Position numbers and translations under genes: made by a program. A DNA stretch of 64,000 nt, from NCBI RefSeq assembly GCF_039537265.1, contig NZ_BAABAE010000003.1, forward strand, positions 124,001 to 188,000. Reading direction: 5' to 3'. Source of the DNA: Terrimesophilobacter bigeumensis. Lineage in GTDB: Bacteria > Actinomycetota > Actinomycetes > Actinomycetales > Microbacteriaceae. Below the pieces are notes generated by a model. It saw nothing but the letters and a program-made list of their open reading frames with translations, was not told where the DNA came from and did not search any database. Of the stretch, positions 46,089 to 53,402 are shown piece after piece (the stretch's first letter is position 1; each line of letters begins with the position of its first letter).

Positions 46089-46589
46089 ATGGTCATTCTC
46101 CAGTTGCCGACCGGTTTCCAGATCGGCGACGTCGTAGGGCACGAGTGGACTAGTCGCCTTACGGTCAGCCGCGAGCAGTACCCGGATGGGTCTGAGTTCT
46201 GCGTCTGCTGGGTCGGATCGTTCTGGCTACTCACGGACCGATCAGGAGGCCAGTCTGGGGAGGGCGACGGTGTAGCTGTCGGGTTCGCACCTTCGGGCGA
46301 GGTTTGGTCCGACCCCGCTTGGGAGGAGCGACTCGATGGCTTCGATGCGCTGCCCGAGGACAGCAATCCACTGTCGAAGGCGGTGCTGCTGGCACCGGTC
46401 ATCGCCACCTTCGCCACGATGCTGCTGCCCATGGTCGATGAAGGGTTCGCCATCGGTGCGGACCTGGAATGGACCCTGGAGGCGGCGCAGGCAAGTTCAC
46501 AGTTCGATTCGCTGATGGGTACGGTCATGTGCCTGGCATTGACCGCCCTTTGGCGTGCGGAGGACGAGCGGCGCGAAGCGGGCAAGTAG
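46089..46589 (+). CDS. Element protein of unknown function
   Basis: 166 aa, acidic, starting MVILQLPTGFQIGDVVGHEW. ATG 46089 begins 2 bases after the preceding stop codon, so it is translated with the upstream genes. No motif recognised. A hairpin at 46612-46642 follows the stop. Confidence 0.6.
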   Translation: MVILQLPTGFQIGDVVGHEWTSRLTVSREQYPDGSEFCVCWVGSFWLLTDRSGGQSGEGDGVAVGFAPSGEVWSDPAWEERLDGFDALPEDSNPLSKAVLLAPVIATFATMLLPMVDEGFAIGADLEWTLEAAQASSQFDSLMGTVMCLALTALWRAEDERREAGK

Positions 46590-46611
46590 CGCGCTCCGGG
46601 TGAGCGTGTGA

Positions 46612-46642
46612 CGGGGCCGGGTCCGGGATGGGCTCGGCCCCG
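46612..46642. terminator. Bidirectional terminator-like hairpin
   Basis: 8-bp stem CGGGGCCG/CGGCCCCG with a 15-base loop, placed between two convergent genes (stops at 46589 and 46650). There is no U-tract, as is common in this group. Confidence 0.55.
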
Positions 46643-46649
46643 AGCCGTG

Positions 46650-46895
46650 TCAGTCCTCGTCGTGGGCTTGCTGAAGTTCGTCCTCGCTGAACCCGAACGT
46701 GTAGTCGGGGTCCTTGCCCTTCGAGGCCCAGATGTCGGCGGCGTCCCAGACGCTCATGCCGTCGCCGCTGTCGTCGTCGAGGTCGTCGCTCGGCACGGTG
46801 CCGTCGTCGAAGTGGTCGGCTCCGATCATGCAACGGCACTCCTTCACCTCCCAGGCGACGTTGGTCGTCCGGTAATGCAATGGCCCTGTCGGCAT
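46650..46895 (-). CDS. Small acidic element protein
   Basis: 81 aa, very acidic in its middle and end (DDLDDDSGDG, SEDELQQAHDED), starting MPTGPLHYRTT. GGAGGAC stands 6 bases before ATG 46895, and a TATAGT -10 (46933-46928) lies upstream, so expression is well supported. The DNA-mimic-like acidity might suit an inhibitor of a DNA-binding host or phage protein, but that is a guess. Confidence 0.65.
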   Translation of the reverse strand: MPTGPLHYRTTNVAWEVKECRCMIGADHFDDGTVPSDDLDDDSGDGMSVWDAADIWASKGKDPDYTFGFSEDELQQAHDED

Positions 46896-46927
46896 CTGAG
46901 TCCTCCTCGCTGGCGGTGGTCACGCCC

Positions 46928-46933
46928 ACTATA
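46928..46933 (-). promoter_or_regulatory. -10 hexamer for the small acidic protein gene
   Basis: TATAGT on the minus strand, 33 bases before ATG 46895. The DNA just upstream (46934-47000) is rich in GTCTC/GAGAC inverted repeats, for example GTCTCCC...GGGAGAC. Confidence 0.5.
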
Positions 46934-47008
46934 GGTCTCCCCGACGCACCGTGGGGTCTCGGAGGCGCTGGGAGACGCGGGACGCCCTCGAAGCCGTCTC
47001 ACTGTGTC

Positions 47009-47188
47009 TCAGGTCGCGGGAGAGCCGCCCGGGGCCGCTCTGTATCGGTCCCCGAACAGCCAATGTGTGTAGTCCGCGAGGTTCTGCCCGTACTCGGCGA
47101 ACCACTCAGGGTCGGACTCCTGCTCGAACTCAGCATCCGCCTGTTGCACAACCGCCTTGACTTCTGCGGGTGTCTCCGGTCCAGCCAT
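47009..47188 (-). CDS. Small element protein of unknown function
   Basis: 59 aa from ATG 47188 (MAGPETPAEVKAVVQQADAE), acidic, with EFEQESDPEWFAEYGQNLAD. AGAAGGGC ends several bases before the start, and GTG 47191 is an alternative. No recognised domain. Confidence 0.5.
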   Translation of the reverse strand: MAGPETPAEVKAVVQQADAEFEQESDPEWFAEYGQNLADYTHWLFGDRYRAAPGGSPAT

Positions 47189-47296
47189 CACTTGCCCTTC
47201 TGAAGTTCAAGATGTGGTAACTCGGCTGTCGTGCTTCCCAGTGTCCAGCCGCCACGAACCATCCACAATCCCCAGGATCACGGAGAGCCTGGCGAG

Positions 47297-47302
47297 TACC
47301 CT
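47297..47302 (+). promoter_or_regulatory. -10 hexamer of leaderless zinc-ribbon gene
   Basis: TACCCT ending 7 bases before ATG 47309. The same spacing as at host leaderless genes, now inside the element. Confidence 0.5.
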
Positions 47303-47308
47303 CGGACC

Positions 47309-47452
47309 ATGGGCGACGTGGTGGAAGGGCCATGGGTAGACCCCGAGGAACTCGGCATCTTCGCGCCGAACTGCCCGAAGTGCCTCGTCCGGATGCAGCC
47401 TGGTGAGGTTGGCTGGACCTGTCCCGAGTGCGGCCTGGTGAGTGTTCCCTAG
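47309..47452 (+). CDS. Zinc-ribbon microprotein
   Basis: 47 aa, MGDVVEGPWVDPEELGIFAP then NCPKCLVRM...WTCPECGLVSV. Two CPxC knuckles 17 residues apart form a zinc ribbon, a fold often used for nucleic-acid or protein contacts. The ATG is fixed by the leaderless -10. Convergent with and overlapping the SinR-like gene by 4 bases. Confidence 0.65.
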   Translation: MGDVVEGPWVDPEELGIFAPNCPKCLVRMQPGEVGWTCPECGLVSVP

Positions 47453-47721
47453 AGGTTCGACTTCATCCAGTCCGTCACCGCAGAGTCGATGCCGAAGCTG
47501 GCCCATGACCGCCCATCGACGTTGATCACAAGCACCTCGTCGTTGGTGTCGATGCGCTGCTTGATACCGTCGCGGAGATCGCCGACTGAGAGCGAAGTCT
47601 TGACAAGGAAGCTGCTCTTCAGCGGCTTAGCCCAGCCCTGATGCGACTTCAGGTAGGTGATGAGGCTGTCGTAGTTCTGACCAGCCTTGTTGAGGTCATA
47701 GTTGACCCAGTGAACGGACAT
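47449..47721 (-). CDS. SinR-family/Cas2-like small protein
   Basis: 90 aa. Starts SVHWVNYDLNKAGQNYDSLI, with SSFLVKTSLSVGDLRDGI and a C-terminal TDWMKSNL, the pattern of the proteins named SinR family that share the Cas2/VapD ferredoxin-like fold (first strand Y-D-L). Such proteins are small nucleases or toxin-like proteins in related families. Catalysis here is unproven. No CRISPR array or other cas gene is present, so it is not a Cas2 of a CRISPR locus. Confidence 0.72.
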   Translation of the reverse strand: MSVHWVNYDLNKAGQNYDSLITYLKSHQGWAKPLKSSFLVKTSLSVGDLRDGIKQRIDTNDEVLVINVDGRSWASFGIDSAVTDWMKSNL

Positions 47722-47820
47722 TTCGACTCCAAGGGTAAGTGAACTTCTCGGGTAACCCGAGGTTAGCTCCGACCCCAGACATGACGGAGTTTCTTCTGGG
47801 GGCGCTGGTTCCCCGAGCGG

Positions 47821-48384
47821 TTACTTGCCTGTGACCAGTGAACCCGTGGCTGTAAGAACCTTCAATGTGGCAAGGACGGGATTGTCCCGGTAGGTAGTGC
47901 TCGTAGCCACCTTGCGCACAATGTCGACGACCTCATGGGCTCCCACTACGCGAATCGGAGAACCGCCCACGAGTTGCGAATCGCACCACGCGCGCACACG
48001 TTGCTCGTGGCCTCCAGCGAATCGCCCAACATAGAGCCGGATCTCCAATTGATTGACGTCATAACCGAATCGTTCAGCAGCACTGCGCGTCACGGCACCT
48101 CGAACGTCGGGATTGTTCAGGAGCGCATACCAACCGGAATGGGTTGGAGATTCGCCCGAGACCTGCTCCGCGACCACGCCACGAGATCCGAAGAATGACT
48201 TGACTGTGGCGAGCACGAGTCGCTCTCGATTCGCGCCGATGAGGTCAACCTCGAATCCGTGAGTCTGGAACTCTGCATAGCCAGCCTTCCTAGTCTGTCG
48301 TCGAACGGGAAACTTCAACGCGCCCGAGACCACAAGCCCCTCGGTTTCCATCGCGAGTGCAACGAATTGCTCGAATGCCTCCAT
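47821..48384 (-). CDS. Possible PD-(D/E)xK-like protein divergent from an XRE regulator
   Basis: 187 aa from ATG 48384 (GAAGGG upstream). GTG 48417 would begin inside the palindrome and is less likely. Contains GFEVDLIGANRERLVLATVK then SFFGSRGV, where an Asp and a V-K pair on adjacent strands resemble a degenerate PD-(D/E)xK core, though the Glu is missing. Divergent from an XRE-type gene, with a perfect 16-bp palindrome between, as in toxin-like or defence modules with a control protein. Function not established. Confidence 0.6.
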   Translation of the reverse strand: MEAFEQFVALAMETEGLVVSGALKFPVRRQTRKAGYAEFQTHGFEVDLIGANRERLVLATVKSFFGSRGVVAEQVSGESPTHSGWYALLNNPDVRGAVTRSAAERFGYDVNQLEIRLYVGRFAGGHEQRVRAWCDSQLVGGSPIRVVGAHEVVDIVRKVATSTTYRDNPVLATLKVLTATGSLVTGK

Positions 48385-48401
48385 GTCAGCCCTTCGGATC
48401 G

Positions 48402-48417
48402 GTGAAGATATCTTCAC
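48402..48417. promoter_or_regulatory. Perfect 16-bp palindromic operator
   Basis: GTGAAGATATCTTCAC, with a further AGTGAAGG half at 48421-48428. Lies between the divergent nuclease-like gene and the XRE-type gene and is the natural binding site for the latter. Confidence 0.7.
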
Positions 48418-48471
48418 GATAGTGAAGGTTTCGACACTGACTTGGAGACCATGCCGCGATGAACTGACTCA

Positions 48472-48699
48472 GTGCCCTACCCTGTCCGAGAGCCGAACTT
48501 CGAAGCGCTCCGGATTGAGTTGGGGAGGCAGCGAGCGGTGCGTGGCTGGACTTATGACGAGTTGGCGGAGCGCTCTGGCGTGACTCGAAGGACCCTTATC
48601 GCTATGGAGACCGGCACGACGAATGGTCGTCTCGATTCATGGTTCCGCGTGGCCCAGGCGTTTGATTTGGACCTGGGGACTCTGCTGAAAGCACTGTGA
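48472..48699 (+). CDS. XRE-family helix-turn-helix regulator
   Basis: 75 aa single-domain protein. FEALRIELGRQRAVRGWTYD ... LAERSGVTRRTLIAMETG is an XRE/Cro-type helix-turn-helix of five helices. GTG 48472 has no clear ribosome site, so the exact start is uncertain. Likely controls itself and the divergent gene at 47821-48384 through GTGAAGATATCTTCAC. Confidence 0.85.
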   Translation: MPYPVREPNFEALRIELGRQRAVRGWTYDELAERSGVTRRTLIAMETGTTNGRLDSWFRVAQAFDLDLGTLLKAL

Positions 48700-48838
48700 T
48701 CGTGGCACGTTAACCGGTTTCGCTACAGCGACCCTCGACTTGACGGTGGGGAGGGTGCAGCGACATCCCATGCAACGCTCGAAAACGCCATTCATCCACC
48801 GATAACCTCTCAGTATGCGCTGGATGTGAGGAGTCGAT

Positions 48839-49699
48839 ATGCATGTTGTGTATGCCGACGATTCGGCGCAGAAGGGCAAGCGCGAAGGCCAGGGAATGCT
48901 CGTTGCGCTCGGCGCTGCTGCCTTCGAAGAGTCACACGTGAAGCCTTTCGCTGACGACTTCTATGCGATTTACGACAAGCACGGGATCCCACACGAGGTC
49001 GAACTTAAGTGGTCGCCTGATAGTCGAGTGGATTGGTTTCGGGCGGAAGGCAAGACAGAACTATTGACGCCCGTCCGTCGGGCCGTGCTCAAGGCAGCCG
49101 TTGAACACGAGGTTCGAATCTTCGCCTCAATCTGGGATAAAGGGGCGCAGCTCACAATGCGCGGTCAACCCGCTGAGCATTGGGTAATCCAGTTTCTCTT
49201 CGAGCGAGTGGCGATGTTTCTGGAGAACGCCGACCACCGCGGCATGATTGTGTTCGACAAACCGGGCGGGAGCCATCAGGACGAGGACGCATGGATCGAG
49301 GGCACTCGCTATCTCACGGATCTCGGGACGGAGTATGTGAAATCCACCGCGATCATTGCTCCAATCTTGACGGCACCCTCGCACCACCACCCACATTTGC
49401 AACTCGCTGATCTGGTGGTAGGCGCAACGACTGCTGCCTTCGCGGGCAACAAGTACGGTTTAGCCCTGATGAAGCGCCTCAAACCAATGTTTCACACGAA
49501 CTACTGGGGCAACTCAATTGGTGGTTCAGGTGTAAAGCTTTATCCCGACCACGTGTGCAACCTCTACCACTGGGTACTGGGCGATGAATTCGTAATGCGT
49601 CGAAGTATGGGAATTCCGATGCCCATCGACGGGCTCGGTTGGCTCTATGTCGCGAGCAACGGGCTACCCGCCCGGAGAGGCAAGTCTGCTGCCTCCTGA
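48839..49699 (+). CDS. DUF3800 domain protein
   Basis: 286 aa. The N-terminal VVYADDSAQKGKREGQGMLV carries the acidic first strand, and the later LQLADLVVGATTAAF carries the Q-L-A-D motif, matching DUF3800, a family predicted to have an RNase H-like fold with acidic catalytic residues. DUF3800 proteins are common on phages and islands. A defence or nuclease role is inferred only. GAGGAG lies 8 bases before ATG 48839. Confidence 0.82.
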   Translation: MHVVYADDSAQKGKREGQGMLVALGAAAFEESHVKPFADDFYAIYDKHGIPHEVELKWSPDSRVDWFRAEGKTELLTPVRRAVLKAAVEHEVRIFASIWDKGAQLTMRGQPAEHWVIQFLFERVAMFLENADHRGMIVFDKPGGSHQDEDAWIEGTRYLTDLGTEYVKSTAIIAPILTAPSHHHPHLQLADLVVGATTAAFAGNKYGLALMKRLKPMFHTNYWGNSIGGSGVKLYPDHVCNLYHWVLGDEFVMRRSMGIPMPIDGLGWLYVASNGLPARRGKSAAS

Positions 49700-49756
49700 G
49701 TTCTCCGACGCGCTAACCAATGACCACCCTCGCGGCGCGTATGCCATTCTCTAGTC

Positions 49757-50509
49757 ATGGCAGAGCCGATCGATTGGATAGTGGCTGGCGCAACGATCGC
49801 GTCCGCTGGAGTGATCGCATGGCAGGCATGGCAGACGCGTGCCGCCGTGCAGGCATCCAAGGACACGGTGACGGCGGCTAACCGCTCAGTCGAACTTGCT
49901 GCCGAGGCGCTCCGCGAAAGTCAGCTCGCTCGATTAGAGACCGCATTTCCTCGATTCTTCGTGACAACCCACCCGTGGATTGACCTCGGCACAGTTTAAC
50001 AGTCGGCCACCGTGACGAATGCGCAAAATGGGAGCTATGTCCGCTTTGAACCCATGACGGAAGGACGTATCTTCAAGCTCCCCCGGGACGAAGCCGTGGA
50101 GCTGCTTTACCGTCACAGAATCAAAATCCGGAACGACGGGCCCGGTTCAGGGCTGGTTGAACTCCGAACAGGATCTCAATGGGGCCCGGGAGATTACGAA
50201 CCTGTGGTCGCGGCAGGGACAACCCGAGAGGCATTCGTGATGGCGCGCTTGTCAGTAGCGGACTGGGTTGAACTGAGCGAATCGCGTGGGGTTGCCAAGA
50301 CGGGCACAGTACGGATTCGAGGACCGAAAGACTCCGATCTGGATGAGACCTTCATGGTCGTTCTCACGGGTTCAGTTCTCGCACCAGTCGCCGACGCAAT
50401 CGGCGATTGGCATGTCCCAGTTCTAGAGTTCGACCAGCCAATGGAAGCCCGTGTCGAACCGGGCAAGCGAAAGTACTGGCGATCCCGCTCGCAGAATCAG
50501 GAGTTTTGA
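49757..50509 (+). pseudogene. Membrane-anchored element protein interrupted by an in-frame TAA
   Basis: One continuous frame of 251 codons broken by TAA at 49997-49999. The first part (80 aa) has a membrane helix, WIVAGATIASAGVIAWQAWQ, and a coiled segment. The second part resumes as an alpha/beta domain containing IKIRNDGPGSGLVELR. A GTG at 50012 could restart translation but has no ribosome site. It looks like a nonsense-mutated gene. Two separate genes or stop-codon readthrough are alternatives. Confidence 0.6.
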
Positions 50510-50510
50510 C

Positions 50511-50939
50511 GTGGCGCCACTTGCCCCCGCAGGACCGCCGCGCGCCGTCTGGGTCGTGATGGTCGAGCCGCCGACGCCGCCCATCGACGACCCGATGCTA
50601 GGCGGGCATCCTGCCGGAACGCCCCTTGCGCTGTTTCCGCCGCGATGGGGCATCGACAAATTGCTCCCCGTCGTTGATTCATTTGTGCAGTTGCTAGACC
50701 CCAACCTCGTTGACAAACTCGATTACAGGCAGATGTCGCACGTGCCCTACCCAGCCAGAGTCGTCGGGTATGGAATGGAGGTGGAGGGCGGCTGGAACCC
50801 CACTGTGGTGGCGTTCAAAGTTCAGGACCTCCAGGTGTTCACCGAGGACGAGACCGGTATCGAGTCTGTGACCTTCACGCGAGTGCCGCCGTCCGCACCT
50901 GAGTGGTTGCTTCGGGAGAGAGAGCTGGGTCTCCGCTAG
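50511..50939 (+). CDS. Element protein of unknown function
   Basis: 142 aa starting at GTG 50511 (VAPLAPAGPPRAVWVVMVEP), with AGGAG upstream and only one base after the previous stop. Proline-rich beginning, no recognised domain. Probably co-transcribed with the interrupted membrane-protein gene. Confidence 0.6.
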   Translation: MAPLAPAGPPRAVWVVMVEPPTPPIDDPMLGGHPAGTPLALFPPRWGIDKLLPVVDSFVQLLDPNLVDKLDYRQMSHVPYPARVVGYGMEVEGGWNPTVVAFKVQDLQVFTEDETGIESVTFTRVPPSAPEWLLRERELGLR

Positions 50940-51066
50940 TAAAGATCGACTCAACAATTCATGACCGAAGTGCACCTGCTCCGCTAGCAGGAGTCGTCGC
51001 TTTCGACGGATGGGATCGGGGTTCCGTGGGGGACTGACCCGCCCGGGCTAAGCCTGCGCGGCGTTC

Positions 51067-51112
51067 GTGCCCAAGTGTCAGTGGGCACATGTAGAATGAC
51101 GTCTAGACGTCA
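51067..51112 (+). promoter_or_regulatory. Promoter/operator of the DNA methyltransferase gene
   Basis: A TAGAAT -10 (51092-51097) runs directly into the perfect palindrome TGACGTCTAGACGTCA (51097-51112), which would cover the transcription start. An inverted repeat GTGCCCA/TGGGCAC (51067-51073/51082-51088) lies just upstream. The TGACGTC half-site recurs in the promoter of the nuclease-like gene. The remaining 51-base spacer and the segment 50940-51066 show nothing else. Confidence 0.65.
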
Positions 51113-51117
51113 ACGAA

Positions 51118-52329
51118 ATGGGTACCGTGGGAAAGTTTCAGCCTGGCCAGATCAGAGATGGCATCGCCGAGTGCCTCAGCAGGCATGGCATGGACGGCGC
51201 CTCCATCGGCGAGATCGAGGCTCACATGGAGACGGCCTTTGGGGAGGCGGTGGCGTCGTCTTCGATCCGCTCTTACCTCCAGCTAAACACGCCAGGTAAG
51301 TTCGAACGGCTCGGTCGAGGTCGCTACCGCATTGCTGATGCGGGGCTCGTTATGACCGATCCAGCTCCTGATGGGGAGGTTGAACTCAAGGGTAAGCCCG
51401 TGTACCGACACGGCAAGACTCGACTCTTCCGGGCAGACTCACTGGAGTGGCTTCGTGAGCAGCCGGAGCACTCCGTTCACGGAGTCGTAACCGACCCTCC
51501 GTATGGACTGGTCGAATATACGCCGACCGAACTGGCGAAGCTTCGAGCGGGACGAGGAGGTACCTGGCGCATTCCGCCGTCGTTCGATGGGCACCAGCGC
51601 GCTCCGCTCCCTCGCTTTACTACGCTGAGCAGCGCCGAGCTTGATCAGCTCGAACGGTTCTTCAGGCAATTCGGCGAGATTCTCATGCCGGTGTTGGTGC
51701 CCGGCGCTCACGTCATGGTAGCGGCGAACCCTCTGGTGTCACACCTCGTGTCATATGCTCTCGACGCGGCGGGCTTCGAACGGCGCGGCGAAGTGGTTCG
51801 TCTTGTCACGACGATGCGCGGAGGTGACCGGCCGAAGAACGCCCACGAGGAGTTCCCCGACGTGTCGGTAATGCCGCGCTCGAATTGGGAGCCGTGGCTT
51901 CTGTTCCGGAAGCCGGTCGAGGGGACCGTCGCGGAGAACCTGCGGAAGTGGAAGACCGGGGGCCTCCGGCGTATCTCCGACGAGCGTCCGTTCGGTGACG
52001 TGATCGCGTCGTCGCCGACGAACGTCAAGGAGCGGACGATTGCGAACCATCCGTCGCTCAAACCACAGGCGTTTATGCGGCAAGTGGTTCGCGCGATCCT
52101 GCCCCTCGGTGAGGGCATCGTTCTCGACCCGTTCGCAGGGTCCGGGTCCACGCTCGCTGCGGCTGAGGCAGTCGGCTATCAGTCCGTTGGCGTCGAGTTG
52201 GATCCCACTTACGCGGAGTTGGCATCCAAGTCCATCCCGAAGCTAGCTGCGCTCCCGGATCGGGTTGGGCTGGTCCATGTAGATCCAGTTGGCGCGGAGG
52301 CGAGCGACGCCGTCCCGGTCGAGGGTTGA
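51118..52329 (+). CDS. DNA methyltransferase (beta-class, N4-C or N6-A) with N-terminal winged-helix-like domain
   Basis: 403 aa. Motif IV TDPPYGL (about residue 124) precedes motif I DPFAGSGSTLAAAEAVG (about 340), the order of beta-class amino-methyltransferases. The first 75 residues (GKFQPGQIRDGIAECLSRHG ... FERLGRGRYRIADAG) look like a winged-helix module that could bind DNA and regulate its own promoter. It converges on, and overlaps by 87 bases, a PD-(D/E)xK gene that is probably its restriction partner. Recognition sequence unknown. Confidence 0.9.
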   Translation: MGTVGKFQPGQIRDGIAECLSRHGMDGASIGEIEAHMETAFGEAVASSSIRSYLQLNTPGKFERLGRGRYRIADAGLVMTDPAPDGEVELKGKPVYRHGKTRLFRADSLEWLREQPEHSVHGVVTDPPYGLVEYTPTELAKLRAGRGGTWRIPPSFDGHQRAPLPRFTTLSSAELDQLERFFRQFGEILMPVLVPGAHVMVAANPLVSHLVSYALDAAGFERRGEVVRLVTTMRGGDRPKNAHEEFPDVSVMPRSNWEPWLLFRKPVEGTVAENLRKWKTGGLRRISDERPFGDVIASSPTNVKERTIANHPSLKPQAFMRQVVRAILPLGEGIVLDPFAGSGSTLAAAEAVGYQSVGVELDPTYAELASKSIPKLAALPDRVGLVHVDPVGAEASDAVPVEG

Positions 52330-52869
52330 GGTCCGGGTGCCGAGCGCGCCACGGTTGTTCGTGCGGAAGTCCTCCGGATCCACCTCTGACAGGTAGACCT
52401 CGCGGAATAGGAGCGGATTGCGATCGGTAGCAGGCTCCGTGGCGTGGTCGGTCTCATAGACAAACACGCACATCCATTGCTTGCGCCCACCGTGGGTGTC
52501 GACTGCGCCACCACGCTTGAGCGTTGATTTGATCTCGACGCCCTCGGTTCCGGACTTCACCGAGTTGTTCGGATAAATGCCCTCGACCACGAGGTCGGGG
52601 TGACCGTTGTGGAAGTTGTTCTGCACTAGCGACCGGGAGTGTTTGGCGACCGAGGCGGTGAGCATGTCGGAGATTGTGCCGGACAGATTAGCCTTCCGGA
52701 GCATGTCGTCGAGCCGCGCGAGGTCGCGCCCCCGCAGGAACTGGTTCACGTCGTAGAAGAAGTCGTATACGTCCTGCATCGCCGACTGGAAGTCGATGAT
52801 TCGGAGGTTGTATGGCAAGACAGGGGCAGGGTTGAATTTGTCGAGGTATACCTCTTGACGCGAAACCAT
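52243..52869 (-). CDS. Probable restriction endonuclease, PD-(D/E)xK type
   Basis: 208 aa. GHPDLVVEGIYPNN followed by GVEIKSTLKRGG supplies the PD...ExK catalytic core (Pro-Asp, then Glu-x-Lys 19 residues on), flanked by an N-terminal helical region (QSAMQDVYDFFYDVNQFLRG). Tail-to-tail 87-base overlap with the methyltransferase gene makes an RM pair likely. Its ATG (52869) lies within the first of three TGACGTCA sites, so expression is probably tightly repressed. No similarity to a named enzyme is claimed. Confidence 0.82.
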   Translation of the reverse strand: MVSRQEVYLDKFNPAPVLPYNLRIIDFQSAMQDVYDFFYDVNQFLRGRDLARLDDMLRKANLSGTISDMLTASVAKHSRSLVQNNFHNGHPDLVVEGIYPNNSVKSGTEGVEIKSTLKRGGAVDTHGGRKQWMCVFVYETDHATEPATDRNPLLFREVYLSEVDPEDFRTNNRGALGTRTSTLDRDGVARLRANWIYMDQPNPIRERS

Positions 52870-52923
52870 GACGTCAGCGTAAGTGAAAACTCTGACGTCA
52901 GCGAGACATTTACGCTGACGTCA
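52869..52923 (-). promoter_or_regulatory. Triple TGACGTCA operator at the nuclease start
   Basis: TGACGTCA at 52869-52876, 52893-52900 and 52916-52923, about two helical turns apart. The outer two extend to a perfect 14-bp inverted repeat (TGACGTCAGCGTAA and its complement). The first site covers the ATG. Shares its half-site with the methyltransferase promoter. Confidence 0.7.
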
Positions 52924-53285
52924 TGAAAATGTGATCAAACTGCCTACTTCCATGGCAGGTAACACTTGTGGTTCCCTGGTTTTGGTGCTGGCTGGTCCCG
53001 GCCCAACTTCGGTTGAATACACGCTCGACCCTCGGTCCCAACTCTCGACCGAGGGTCGAGCGTACTCCGGCAGTTCCGCCAGTCCTTGACTCGTGGTCAC
53101 GCTACACGCGCTCGCTGACCAAGGACTTGTGGCTGGGGTGAAACTGTGCTGAACTTACTCCCGCACTACTAGAGCAGCTCACCTGTCTCGACATGCTGTG
53201 TCCCAGGGAGAGTAACCCAGGGTGGGGTGGGCTGAGCTAATCAGATGGCAGGTCGGCCCGCTGGTTCCGATAAAGGGACCAGCTA
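52924..53285 (+). other. Hairpin-rich non-coding region, candidate replication origin
   Basis: 362 bases without a supported gene. Holds a perfect 17-bp hairpin (arms 53021-53037 and 53047-53063, starting ACGCTCGACCC, 9-base loop) and an AGTCCTTG/CAAGGACT pair (53081-53088/53120-53127) enclosing a GGTC/GACC pair. It lies directly upstream of the primase-helicase gene, where satellite and plasmid replication origins often sit. An attenuator or terminator is the alternative. Confidence 0.4.
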
Positions 53286-53402
53286 TTGCGAACTACTCTC
53301 GATCTCACCGTCGCGTCACTTCCTGACGACGACTTCCACCGCCTGCTCTCGCTGTTGTTCGGCGAGGACGAGCCCACCTCCAACGAGGAGGTGGGCGCTT
53401 GA
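53286..53402 (+). CDS. 38-residue leader protein before the primase gene
   Basis: TTG 53286, after AAAGGGACC, encodes 38 aa rich in Leu and Asp (LTVASLPDDDFHRLLSLLF). The stop overlaps the primase TTG start (TTGA). Tight coupling and a sensible amphipathic sequence support translation. Function unknown. Confidence 0.5.
   Translation: MRTTLDLTVASLPDDDFHRLLSLLFGEDEPTSNEEVGA

Noticed and set aside
47449..47721. Cas2 of a CRISPR locus
   Set aside because: No repeat-spacer array and no other cas gene; the sequence fits the stand-alone SinR-like group.
48637..48879. 80-codon minus-strand frame before the DUF3800 gene
   Set aside because: Overlaps the XRE and DUF3800 gene ends, no ribosome site, no similarity noticed.
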